Source of the DNA: Podocnemis expansa
Taxonomy: Eukaryota; Chordata; Testudines; Podocnemididae
NCBI GenBank assembly: GCA_007922195.1
Contig: ML682007.1
Span: 16,715,982 to 16,779,981 of the forward strand
DNA: 64,000 bases
Reading direction: 5' to 3'
The notes under the pieces were generated by a model. That model worked only from the letters and a program-made list of their open reading frames with translations. It searched no databases and was not told the DNA's origin. Position numbers and translations under genes: made by a program. Positions 1-10,905 of the stretch are shown one piece after another; position 1 is the stretch's first letter; the number at the start of each line of letters is the position of its first letter.

Positions 1-568
1 ACTAGCAAAAATAGACTTGGTACAGACAATCACCCTATTTAGCTGTAGTATCTTCTAGTGAAGGTATCTCAGGGTAGTGAGAGTAACAATCTAGGAAAAG
101 TACCTTTTTTTTTTTAGACAAACAAATCTATACCTACTTTGAATAATGAAATCCATACCTACTTTGCTTCAGAGGGCTATTTTTTTCTGTGCCATCCATA
201 TGAGCTCTTTTTCTTGATGTGGCCTTTATTTTTGGTATACACAACAAGCTGTAACTGCTTCCTCAGTCTTGCTGTTCATTTGAGGCCATTATAAAATGTA
301 TCTGGCCCTTCTTTTAGTTTTTTCAATCCCTGAACAACTTTCCTGTATCCCTTTTATTCTTGATATAGTATGTTCAGTGATCATTCAGTGGTATAAGGTG
401 CTTGAAAGAGATCTGCTTTATCCTGAGTCTGGGTCTAACTGGCTGTGAGTAACAACAAGACCTTCACAGTGCCATGCTGAGACTCTCTGCCCATCCCCAG
501 TACCACAGACTAGATGGAACAATGGTCTCATCTGGTAAAGCTATATATATGTATATAAAATACATATA
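1..568. other. Intergenic, nothing recognised
   Basis: AT-rich sequence without a supported gene or a repeat I can delimit. Confidence 0.5.
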
Positions 569-1096
569 CAGTGAGGACCCGTTTACATGCTCGTATCGGG
601 GGACAAGCCCCCAGCGACCACGCATAAACCAGCCTGCATGTAAACAGGACCGGAAGGTCACTGCCCCAGGGCACCGGCCCAGGCCCAGCTCCCTGGCCAC
701 GGCCCATACCCCCAGCCCTGATTCTCTGTTTGGGTCCAAGCCGGCCTCAGGCCCCTGCTGTCGCCAGCCTGGCCCTGGATCCCCACCTGGGGACAGGGCA
801 GGGCGCGGCGGTGGTGGCCAATTCCAGCCCCTTTCTAGGTCTGGCCGCACATGGCCGTGGCTGCCACTCCCTGCCCTGTCCCTGGCCGGGGATCTGGGGC
901 CAGGCTGGTGGCAGCAGGCGCCTGAGGCCAGCTCGGACCCCAGCACAGAAGCGGGGCCGGGGAGCGGGGCCTGGGCTGGTGGCAATGTGCGTTAATGGGA
1001 CCTGCGGGTTAATTTAGGGCCTTTGGGGGACATCCTGTTACTGCTCATTAACCGGCTCCGTGCGCAAACCGGTTGCACAGTAACGGGTCCCCACTG
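569..1096. mobile_element. GC-rich hAT-like non-autonomous DNA transposon
   Basis: The ends are inverted repeats: CAGTGAGGACCCGTTTAC at the left and the complement of CAGTGGGGACCCGTTAC at the right. The flanks read TACATATA and TATATATA, a 7/8 match to an 8-bp target duplication. The interior is strikingly GC-rich against AT-rich flanks and has no transposase. The CAG...CTG ends plus 8-bp duplication fit the hAT superfamily. The TA-rich target makes the duplication less decisive than in other copies. Confidence 0.7.
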
Positions 1097-2671
1097 TATA
1101 TATAAATACATACTATATATATAAAATTATAATATATACATTTTATAATGGCCTCATATACATATATCTGAGAACTCGGTGTGTGTGTGTGTGTGTGTGT
1201 GTTGTTCCATTATCTTCTGAAGACCAGACATTGCTGATTGCAAATGGTTTTGTGACAAGTCCTTCCATTGACTTACAAAAATAATAAAAGTACTTTTATT
1301 TAAAAACACCTCACAGTTGTTTTCTATGCAGGGCACTATAGTGGGTTTTTGTATTTCTTGTTGTACTGAAAGTCCCCTTTTGAAAACATATATACCCAAC
1401 ACTGGGGTCTTTTTTTTTTGCAGATTTTACTCATGCAATTATTTTCATTGAAGTCAAAGGGATTGCTCATCCAAGAATAGTTTGCAGGATCAAGCCCATG
1501 TCTCATTATTTAAAAGCTAATAGATAGGAAATAAATATTAGAAGTTTGATGCATTGAGGAATTGGGAAAATTACATAAATTAACTGAAACACAATAGCAT
1601 TGATTATACAGCTTAGAGAAAGATAATAATTATTGTTTTCTGCACAGCAGACCATCCTGTATTTGTTCACTGAAATGGTTTAGGACACACTAAAGCTGCC
1701 TCATTGACTTTTGAGTCACAAACACTCCAGGATATGATTAAAAAGTTGCTAAAATAAATGCATGGGGGGTTGCCAACAAACCACCCTTGTAGCGTATGCT
1801 TTTCAATAAGCTTTAAGCAAGTGTTGCTCAGACTAAGGCTGGGCTCCCTAGGGAGGCACTTAACGCTTGTAGGAGGAGGCATGCAAGCCCAAGGAAAATT
1901 GCAAATATATTTATGTGGTTGGAACATTTTCACTAATGATTAAGCAGGCACAGAACAAATATAAAATAATAAATCAGTAAGATAGGACCTCACTGCTCAA
2001 GTTCCAGCTTTTAGATATATTACCTGCCTCCCACCTTCTTTGTAGCTTACAAGGTTACAGCATGGGAGGACAGATTTAATTCCTGATGAGGGTTCTTTTC
2101 TAGTTTGGGTACCCTGAGTAATTGGGGATAGTACCCCACCTCTGTTTGTATACTGCAGAGCTTACCAGAATATGTTCCTAAAGGAGGAGACGTGTGACAA
2201 AATTGAGACAAACTTCCAGATAGTAAAAAATAATCAAAATGAATAGGTAAGCAAAGTAAAATGTATAATATGAAAGTAGCTTCTCAAATTTTTCTCAACT
2301 TATGGACATCCTTGAAAATGACATGTTTAAATGCACTATGGGAACCTCATTCATCAGTATTTCCTTTAAGGGTTATTTTAGTTCCTGTTTGGAGTTTTTT
2401 CCACAGTTGACAGGTGGCCATTTTGTTATTTTTTTCTCTAGCAATGCACAGAAAGTAAAAGTGCAAGGTGTCTGAAGTTGAGCCAGGAAGCATCTGTGAG
2501 TGGGCAGACAAAAAACTGTAAGAGACTGTCTATAGAGTATGATTCATTCTGGGGAACGGAAGGTGCCTGTGGGTAGCAGAAGGGGGAATTGCCCAGAGTA
2601 GTCTTACTCATTTTTGTTTGGGAAAGGTAGTAGACTTAAATACGAGGACATCAGGATAATTTAGGATAGAG
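1097..2671. other. Intergenic, AT-rich
   Basis: Contains TA-rich low-complexity DNA (1097-1140) and a (GT)n microsatellite at 1179-1202. No gene seen. Confidence 0.5.
1179..1202. repeat. (GT)n microsatellite
   Basis: Twelve uninterrupted GT units. Confidence 0.9.
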
Positions 2672-3087
2672 GTGGTTGAATTGTTTTAAACCAAAAGATT
2701 TTCCTGACAGAAAAAGTGTTTTAAACAAAATTGGACCTTTTTCATGAAAATGTTGGTTTTCATGCCCTTTTACGTCTTTCTCTGCCCAAACCAGCAGAAT
2801 CTAAATGAAAAATTTTATTTTGAAATGAAACTTTATTTTTCATTTTGAAGTTTTCATTTGAAATGGGAAATTTCATTTTAACATGTCAGACTGTTTCTTT
2901 TAATTCCCCAACAGGAAATGTCTAAAATTTCCATTTTGACATTTCTGACTTGAAACCTTTCAAAGTATTTTAGTTTTATGAAAATGTTTGATATTTTGAC
3001 TTTTTGCCTGCATTTCAAAGGGAGAGTAACTTTGAAATGTCAGAATTTCTCTCTAATGGAAAATTCCATTTTTCAAACAGCTCTAAT
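2672..3087. mobile_element. AT-rich inverted-repeat MITE (AGAGCTGTTTGAAA end)
   Basis: The right end reads TTTTTCAAACAGCTCT. The left end (GGTGGTTGAATTGTTTT) is its diverged complement. The interior is runs of AAATTTCATTTTGAAA-like sequence able to fold on itself. A related element ends at 26187, so this is a dispersed family. Confidence 0.5.
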
Positions 3088-4299
3088 TTGGATCATATTT
3101 TCAAAGGTCTTGGGCCCACACACTTGTGCATATGCCATATACACGTGAGTCTGCAAATGAGAATGTGTGTACAAGTCAGGTTACTGGGCACCTATTTGCT
3201 TAATCTTGCCTGTTATTCTGAGCAAACAGACATAAGTTAAAGATCCATGGAAAATCTGTCTCACTCTATCAAGACAATAAAAACGATTTTCAAAGACCAG
3301 GGCTGCGCAACATGCAGCAGGAGAGCTAAAGTGTCCCTAAGGAATTACAGAGGACCAAACACACTTGCAAGATTGGCTGACATCCATTTAAAAATTACCA
3401 GTTTCAGAAACAATTATTTAAGGAGCATGCCCAAATGTGTGTTGTGCATGCAAATGCATGCACTTTGCCATTCACTTGATGCATGTTTGCAGACTTGCTG
3501 AAAGGTAGACTCCAAATCAGCAAGCCATCGTCCTCCTTTTCCCAGGAGTGAAAGGTGAAGACAAGGGTGTTCACTTGTAGATTGCTGCTGGTGAATTCAA
3601 ACCAAAAATTAGTGGTATTAGTCTACCAGAAAAATACAAATACTAGGAAATAGCATGCCTTTATTTTGATTTTAAAGTTCAGGAGCAGAAGAATCAGCAC
3701 ACAGATAAAAAAGAACAAAGATCTGCTCATCTGCTCCTCAAAATGGCTGATGTGACCCTTCAAGATACCAAAGGCTCTTGAATAGGAATAAGTAAAGAAA
3801 AGGAGGCTGAGACTGTGCAGAATTATAACAAGAACTCCAGGAAGAAGTCTCCACAGTATCATAAATGGTGCTTGTAGCATGGGTCATAGACTCCTTTTAT
3901 TCCTTGGAGGTCTCCCTTCGAAGTGCTCTCCAGGCTGTATCTGACTTAAACTACAAGATCTGACAGTTACAACACTCAAGAGTCAGTGACTGCTACTGAA
4001 GATAACCAGAAAGCGTAGAGTGCTAGATTGCCAGCCATCCAATTAACTCAGCAAGCCCGCTCCAAATTTCATTCTGAAAATCATTAAGATGACGTCTGTT
4101 TACACAATTTGTTTTGAAGCATCCAACCACTGCCCTCTCATCTCCAAGAGAGAGAGAGAGAGAGAGCATTACTCTCCTTTCATAATGAGAATTATATGTA
4201 ACCTTTTAAATCTTCAAACACCATTAAAATATAAATTCATCTTAATAATACTTAACCCTTACACAGTACTCTTCACCAGTAGATCTTAAAGCCCTGCAC
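3088..4299. other. Intergenic, nothing recognised
   Basis: Mixed-composition DNA with a (GA)n run at 4147-4166. No coding potential supported. Confidence 0.45.
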
Positions 4300-4632
4300 A
4301 AAGAGTGTTAGCATCTTTACAGAAGGGAAAATTGGGGCATAGATAAGTGAAGTGACTGATCCAGCATCACAGCCAGGTATACAATTCAGTTTTCCTGACA
4401 GTGCTCTCTCTCCTAGACCAGTGGTTCTTAGCCACTGTGTCGGGACACATTATTGTGTCACCACACAATGGTAACTGTGTTGCAACGAGCTGGGGAGATG
4501 ACTGGATTTGGCCGGTGGTGGAGTGGGGTGGGCCGGTGTGTGTCTCCTGTAGGGTCACAATATGCCACCAAGTCTATGTCATGACCTTCAAAAGGTTGAA
4601 AACAACTGTCCTAGACCACAGTACCTCCCTAT
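4300..4632 (-). repeat. MIR/CORE-SINE copy, split by a hAT insertion
   Basis: Reads as reverse complement of MIR (GGGAAAATTGGGGCATAGATAAGTGAAGTGACT..., cut here) with its head continuing after the hAT element at 4609-4632. The insertion at 4419-4608 therefore post-dates this old SINE. Confidence 0.6.
4419..4608. mobile_element. hAT-type MITE with perfect 8-bp target duplication
   Basis: Starts CAGTGGTTCTTAGCC and ends with the complement of CAGTTGTTTTCAACC. It is flanked on both sides by TCCTAGAC (4411-4418 and 4609-4616). At 190 bp it has no coding capacity and must have been mobilised by a transposase in trans. Confidence 0.85.
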
Positions 4633-5836
4633 TTGACATACATAGAAGCATTTTGTGTTGGTTCCCAGCACCATTGTGGCTGAGTGTCCAAACATCTTTA
4701 TGCAGTACTTTAAAGTATTCTTTCACCATTTTTAGAAACAGGGAAAGTGAAAAAGAGGTTTGAGATATCCAGGGTTGAATTACAACACTGCCATAGTTAG
4801 ACTACAGCTGTTCCTGACCCCCTAGCAGTATGCTGAGGCCACACTAAGTTATACCTGGAGTCTAACAGAACATAGGACTTCCAAGAAACATCGTAAAACG
4901 TGCACCCATTAGTGAATACTAGAAGGTTCAACATCCTGAATGATCAGAGCTGATCCACCTAAAGCATACATACGTTAACAGCAACTTCAGGAGGGCCAAA
5001 CCAAATGTTTTTCAACATGTCACATTGACTTTCCCTCATTGAAGATGACAAATCTGAGCTCTTAAAAGCAAATAATTATCAAGGAAGGTAAGCAAATAGA
5101 AAAATGGTAACACTTTAAATACATTAGATAAACCATAACATTTTCACTGCTGAGAAACTCCAAAGCAAGACAGCAGAGCTTGTAGACATTTTCAGAATCA
5201 AATTCACTTTTGTTCTGAAAATAAAATTTCAGCCCTAAAGACCTATTTTTGATATGTTTAAAGGCATCAAAATATGAATCAGCATGGAATATACCCATAA
5301 CCTTTACATATGGACCACACCAAGAGCTCCTAACATACAGTTACTTAGAAAAAGCGCAGCTCCTTTATCCATTCCCTTTCTCAAGTCACACCCCACCAAT
5401 CCACTCTTGGACATTCAACATGTTTTTCTTTTAGCTAAAAGTATTTGAAGGGTTAGTTATTTTAAAACTACAGAGGGATTTTGATGTGATTTTAACTGTG
5501 CATGGAATGGATGAAATTGATAGCCCAATGGAGTAATGTCCTCTGTTTATGATAGGCAGCCTCACAAGCTTGAGTCCCATTTCATCAGTCCTTGGCCTCT
5601 TTAAACATATTTCCAGACAGTGTGCCACTCACTGCCAATTGTGATGGAGGAGTATGTGATGTGGATTTATGTCTGCTAGAAATCGCACCAACTCTATCAA
5701 AATTCAGGGTAACTGATTTAAAAATGCCATTAAATGGCCTGTTCCTGAGAAGTATCCATCCATTGGTTTCTTTTGGAGTTTTAGATCCCAGAACCATGCA
5801 GGATCAAGACTTAAGTGCATGACTGCTGTACATCTT
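4633..5836. other. Intergenic, nothing recognised
   Basis: No gene, RNA gene or delimitable repeat seen. Confidence 0.45.
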
Positions 5837-6125
5837 GGCTATGTCCACAGTTGCTTTTAAATCGAAACAACGACTGTTAAATAGCCGTTAAATCGAAACG
5901 GTTGTTTCGAAACAACAGCTATTTCAATTCCAGCATGGATTGCCTTTCTTCCTCCCAGGGTAACCCTCTCCTGAATCAAAACAGCAGGACAAGTCCTGTG
6001 TTCAGACTTGCTATTTCAATTTGGTGTTTTTGCTTAATTTGATTTAAGTTAAATTGATTTAATGATTTTATTTTGAATTAGTTTACTTCAATTTAACTTA
6101 AATTGAATTAAGCCTGTACATAGCC
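5837..6125. mobile_element. GGCTATGTCTACA-type MITE
   Basis: Ends are GGCTATGTCCACA and the complement of GGCTATGTACAGG, flanked by CTT on both sides (candidate 3-bp duplication). The interior near both ends has AATTNRAATTRA-type runs as in the family copies at 41744, 52609 and 56584. A central non-family-like patch lies at 5930-6000. Confidence 0.65.
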
Positions 6126-8860
6126 CTTGAGATTAATATAGTATAGACACAGAAGTGTAACTGCAAACAAATTTTAACTTTACTCTGCACTAAATATCAA
6201 TATCATATGTTTAATTTCTTGCTGGGAAACTGATCATGCTCATAATCTACTCAAAATCTTCCTGAAGCTTCAGACTGAAATTTAGCAGCTGTCTGTATAG
6301 TTTATTCTTTTGAGATGATTCATTGCTACTCTCTGCATGCGGTAAAAATGGTGGAAACATTTGCAAGGGAATACCTGGCATAGAGTTTTCTCCAGCTGGC
6401 AATGAGCCTGCACAATAGATTTGCACTGGTTCACTTTAAAGGCATGGCAGGAGCAAGGAAGGTAAGAAAGATGGCATGGGCGGAGTATTTGCTCTTGCTC
6501 CTACTATTCCAGGCTAGTGGAGATAGCCTACTCAGAACTGGCCCAGCCAGAACAAATCGAGCCTTTGGTCACTGGGTTCTCAGTCTCAGAATTCAGAGAA
6601 TATGAAGGAGATTTAAGGTCACTCCACCCTAATTTGGGCCCATGTTCACTGCAGGAATGGAAAAACAGAAAACCAAGTAGGTCCTTTATTTCTATGTCAA
6701 AACATTTATCATTGTAGGAATGCTGTCATATCACATTTGGTCCCAAACTTTGGTTTTACAAAAACAATTTTTTCCAATGTTTATAAAAAATAGAATCTGT
6801 ATTATGGCTTTTCAAGCAAAAAAAAAAAAAAAGGAGGGAGATCCTTTTTTTTTTTTAAATGAACAAATGAAGAACAAATATTAACAGGCAAACAAACCAG
6901 CATTCCCCAAAGCATGTGAACATTTTGCCAGATATCAGGAAAATGAAATGGACTAAAGCCCGACATTAAATGGCCCTGTCTATTTTCATGGTTCAAACTG
7001 AAAGAAAGCAGAAAATGCAAGCAATAATTGTAAACAATGAAAAATCAATTACATAGTATGATATTTAACAATTTAAATTAATTGTCAATGTTATTTTAAA
7101 AAATGTTCTAAGAGTGTCTGATTTTGAACATGAAAATGCCTTTTTTTAAGGAAAGCCAATTGTGCTACTCATAGCTGCAGAGGACCCAGCTGTTCTGCAC
7201 TTCAAGTGGCATAAATACAAAAAAGACATTTAGGTTTTATAAGGTTGTCATAGCTGAATATAAACATGCCATAAAAACATAACCTTGTGCTGTTATAACT
7301 AAGTGGGGATGAGCACAAGACAGTTCTTAGACATGAGATGACACTGGCCCTGAGAAAGATTTTGACAAATCTATGCTGTATCTCAGAGAATGTTTCCAGT
7401 CAAGGAAAACTCTACCCTTCAGTGACTGGTTTGTCTAGTTCCCTTACAGCAAACAATTCATTTAGCAGCAGAGGGAAAAGAAGGAATCAAGGGTGTCAAA
7501 ACAGATGTGACTATCTAGATATCATGAATCTGGGATCAGAAATGAGGCAGTGACCCCATCTGACCTTAGCGTCAAAATCAGTGAAGGCAGAGATTGGAAT
7601 GGAAATCCTAATTCAGCGAAGCTAGAGGAAAAAGGACCCAGGCTTTTTTAAAGTTTGGGGAAATCAAGTCAGATTACGACCCTTCTTTAAAATTTATAAT
7701 AATTATAAATAATTAATTTAAATAGTTTATGCCTTCTTTTTTAAATTTTCACCTGGAATTCCAGTTGAGAGAGGCAGAAGTAAGCTTCTTTTCATGTCTC
7801 ATGTGAAAGACAGCTTTCTCACTCTATTTCTCTAGATGTTCATCTTGTTGTGAACTCCACCAGATTGATCTGTTCTGCCAAACAATCCCAGAGCCAAGCT
7901 GCTGCTTCCAGAAATACTCTTTCCATGGCCTGATGGCCAGGATCTGTGCCATACTGCTACCTCATCTCTGTGGAGCACAGTGCTCTTGGGGGTTCAAGAA
8001 GGGTAAAGTGATCCATGAGGTAGCAAGCCCCTTGTCCATGAAATGCCTTGTAAATTAGAATCAGCTCTTCTAACTTTGCTCAGATGAGAATGGAGACTGT
8101 GGCTCACAGGTGTGATGTGACCGTGTTTGCTAATGAGGTACGATGCTGCATGTTGAACCAGATTAAATCTTATTTATTTATCCGTTTGTGGGGAGATGGC
8201 CGTGCCCAACTCTTAGTCAGATCAAGGACTCCTCAAGCTCCTTCCTCGCCATGCATCCTCTATGAGCCACTGCAAGATGTTTGTCATTGGGGCTGCTATG
8301 GCAGCTCTTTACTGTCTGATGATCCCCTTACATAGGAGACATCCTTTGGGGATTGGATCTACTGGATTTTGGATCCACTTTGTCGCTTGGATGCAGGTTG
8401 GGGCCATAATCTCAGATCAAGAATGCCACTTACTGAGACATTTTCTGGCAAACCATGCTGTTACAAATTCCATTTGCTGCCGTCAGACAACAGTATAACA
8501 CACATCGGCATGTGAATAGTTTTGCTGCTGATGTGACTATTTGTATTCCATCCTTTGCCATCCACTCAGGAATATGTCTCAGTTAATTTCATTTTAATGA
8601 ATTATTCTGGACTTTTGGCCTTGGCTTTTCATTTTATATTTACTAATTGAAATGCCAAAGCAGGTTTTCAAAGGAGGGTGCTTGACATTTAATTGATCAC
8701 TTTATTTTGTTTTGTGTAGTCATGTGGTTTTTTTTGTTTTTTTTTTTACTTCTTTGGAAATTTTGCTCACAACAAAAACAAAAGAAAAGTCTTAAGCAGA
8801 CTGCAATAATATTATTAATAATCTCTTGAGATGTTGGATGCTCAACCCTCCTGGTGGTTT
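6126..8860. other. Intergenic, possible old LINE fragment near 7850-8180
   Basis: Mostly unannotatable AT-rich DNA with A and T homopolymers at 6819-6860. Around 7850-8180 the wording (CCATGAAATGCCTTGTAAATTA, then a GGTGTGATGTGACC stretch) resembles ancient vertebrate LINE-derived repeats, but I cannot classify it. No gene. Confidence 0.3.
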
Positions 8861-9410
8861 GCTACTTAGGTGTCCCCTCCACCTCCCTTTCTGACATGGG
8901 TTGAGTACTGGATTCTTCTTGGCGACACTTGGTGACTCCTAACTACGCCTGGGACACAAAGGGTACTGTCCCTTGAGAAAACTGAATAATGTTGGCAGGG
9001 AGGATAAAACTCAGTACACAATAAACAATCAAATACATCAATACAAATCACAGCAAAGGAACATCTCATGCCCAAATGACAATATAACAAAAAGGGAACT
9101 TTAATGAACTGGTTGGTCCAACTAGTTGCCCATAGGCTAGATCCAATCCAAGTCGTCTTCTCCTAGGCGGCCGCTTTCCCTCCCTAGCTACAGAGCAGCC
9201 TCTGAGCTGGCAGGTGCTGGTCTGGGTGGAGTGGGTGGAGAGCCTCCGAGGTAGGTCAGTGCAGGGACACAGCAGCCAGAAATGACTGGGCCCAGAGACC
9301 CCAGTGAGGAGAAGCATAGATCTGCCGACACCTGGTGGGCCAAATGAACGGTTCTTTGGTGGCCCACAGTCTGCTAATTGAAGAGCTCTGCTCTAGAGGC
9401 TCAATCAAGA
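8861..9410. repeat. Unclassified GC-richer block, possible transposon remnant
   Basis: The right part (9335-9405) reads like the right end of a hAT element (GGTGGCCCACAGTCTGCTAA then AGAGCTCTGCTCTAGA). I could not find a matching left end. No domain is visible in the short reading frames. Confidence 0.3.
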
Positions 9411-10825
9411 TTTCCAGGAGCTAGCAAAATCCAAATGGGGATTACAGCAATAACCAGCCTTTTTCCTACATTAATACCCAAGAGGTGGACCAGGACATTG
9501 TTCACTATTCTTAGTTTGCTGTCATCAGAATGCTAGTCATCAATTCTCAGCATACCCATCAGTTACAGCCCTCACTTGTCCACATTCATTTAAATAGAAA
9601 GTACAGTGATGCAGCAAGGGCATATTTTGTTGGTTTAAATAATCAGATGATTTTTTCAATTTATTTTTTATTATTTCACTTTTTTTTTTTAAAGAAGGGA
9701 ACTTGGTTGCAGGATCTGGATTTCCAAATGTAGGGCGCTATTGTGGTGCAGCTGGCACATGAGTCTATGGGTTCTGGGATGAGAGGATATTTAAGGAGTA
9801 TTGCCCTTTAGCATTCATTCTCCCTCACCACAACTGCTGCGTCATTCATGTTTAAAGTAAAGCTGTTCTCATTAGCATAAGATAACCCCTCTGCAGTCTG
9901 ATATCCCATCACGGCAGCCCCTAGCAGGGAATTGGCAGTAGAAAGCCCTGGTAATTTGGCTGCTGCATTATGTCATCTGGCAGGGGAATTGGGGAAGAAA
10001 AGAGCCAGAGGGAATTACAGGGCTTTCACATGGATGGCCCTGACTGCCACAGATCTTTTAGAGCCAGTGATTTTTGAGGGCTGGCCTGAAACTTATCTTC
10101 ATTTCCTAGGAAAGAAGGCAAACTGAACCTCTTGTCTGGCTAGAGACCAATATCATAGAAACTCCAGAAAGAGGACCTCAAGGAGTTTCAGAATTTCCTA
10201 TGTGGGTAATTTTCAGTATGGTTTATGAGACAGGATTAAGCTTCTTCTAGGGTGCTTATTGAATATTGAGAAAAACTTTTTTCCCTCTAGAACTGGAGAA
10301 GGGAATGGGTGAAATCTTCTGAAGAAAGTAAAATGTGACTGTGTAGGACCAGCAGGATAAATAACATTATTCTCTTCATTTCTACTTAGGCTGAATTTAC
10401 AGCATACATGGCACCCCTGTGAGTTTCTCCTTCCCTCTCGAGTGCATTTTTTAGCTTGCTGATCTCCGAAGAGAATCAATTTGTTATAAAACACTGTGAG
10501 CTAACATTTCAAAGGGACCCTTGGCGGTTTATATTCAATAAATCCTTTCAGAGATCAGCAAGCTGAATAAAGAGAAAGGAAAGACCAGAGGTTTAGTTTC
10601 AGGCTCAAAGCACCAGAATGTCTCTGGTGCTATAGCTCATTCCTGATCACTTGTATGCATGGTAGATGTATAGATCCTTTTGGTTGTATAAGCAAAGTCA
10701 TGCAAATTAAGAGGACAGGTTCTGAAAAATCTGTTATCTAAGCCTCCAAGTGAAGTAAGTTCCTTTGATAAAGTGATGCAGAGCTTCCTCGAGTAAGTTC
10801 AAGAAGTTTGGGATTTTTGTCTAGC
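9411..10825. other. Intergenic, nothing recognised
   Basis: No supported gene or repeat. Confidence 0.4.
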
Positions 10826-10905
10826 AGTTAGAGCTGGTCAGCTGGATTAAATTCTCAGCTATGCCACTGACTTACTGAGTTGCCTTGGGCAAGTCATTTA
10901 GGCTC
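10826..10905 (+). repeat. MIR/CORE-SINE fragment
   Basis: Contains the conserved MIR-type stretch GCCTTGGGCAAGTCATTTAG preceded by a diverged tRNA-like head (TTAGAGCTGGTCAGCTGGAT). Confidence 0.6.

Noticed and set aside
474..995. Two overlapping 173-codon frames on opposite strands
   Set aside because: They fall within the GC-rich transposon at 569-1096 and have no domain.
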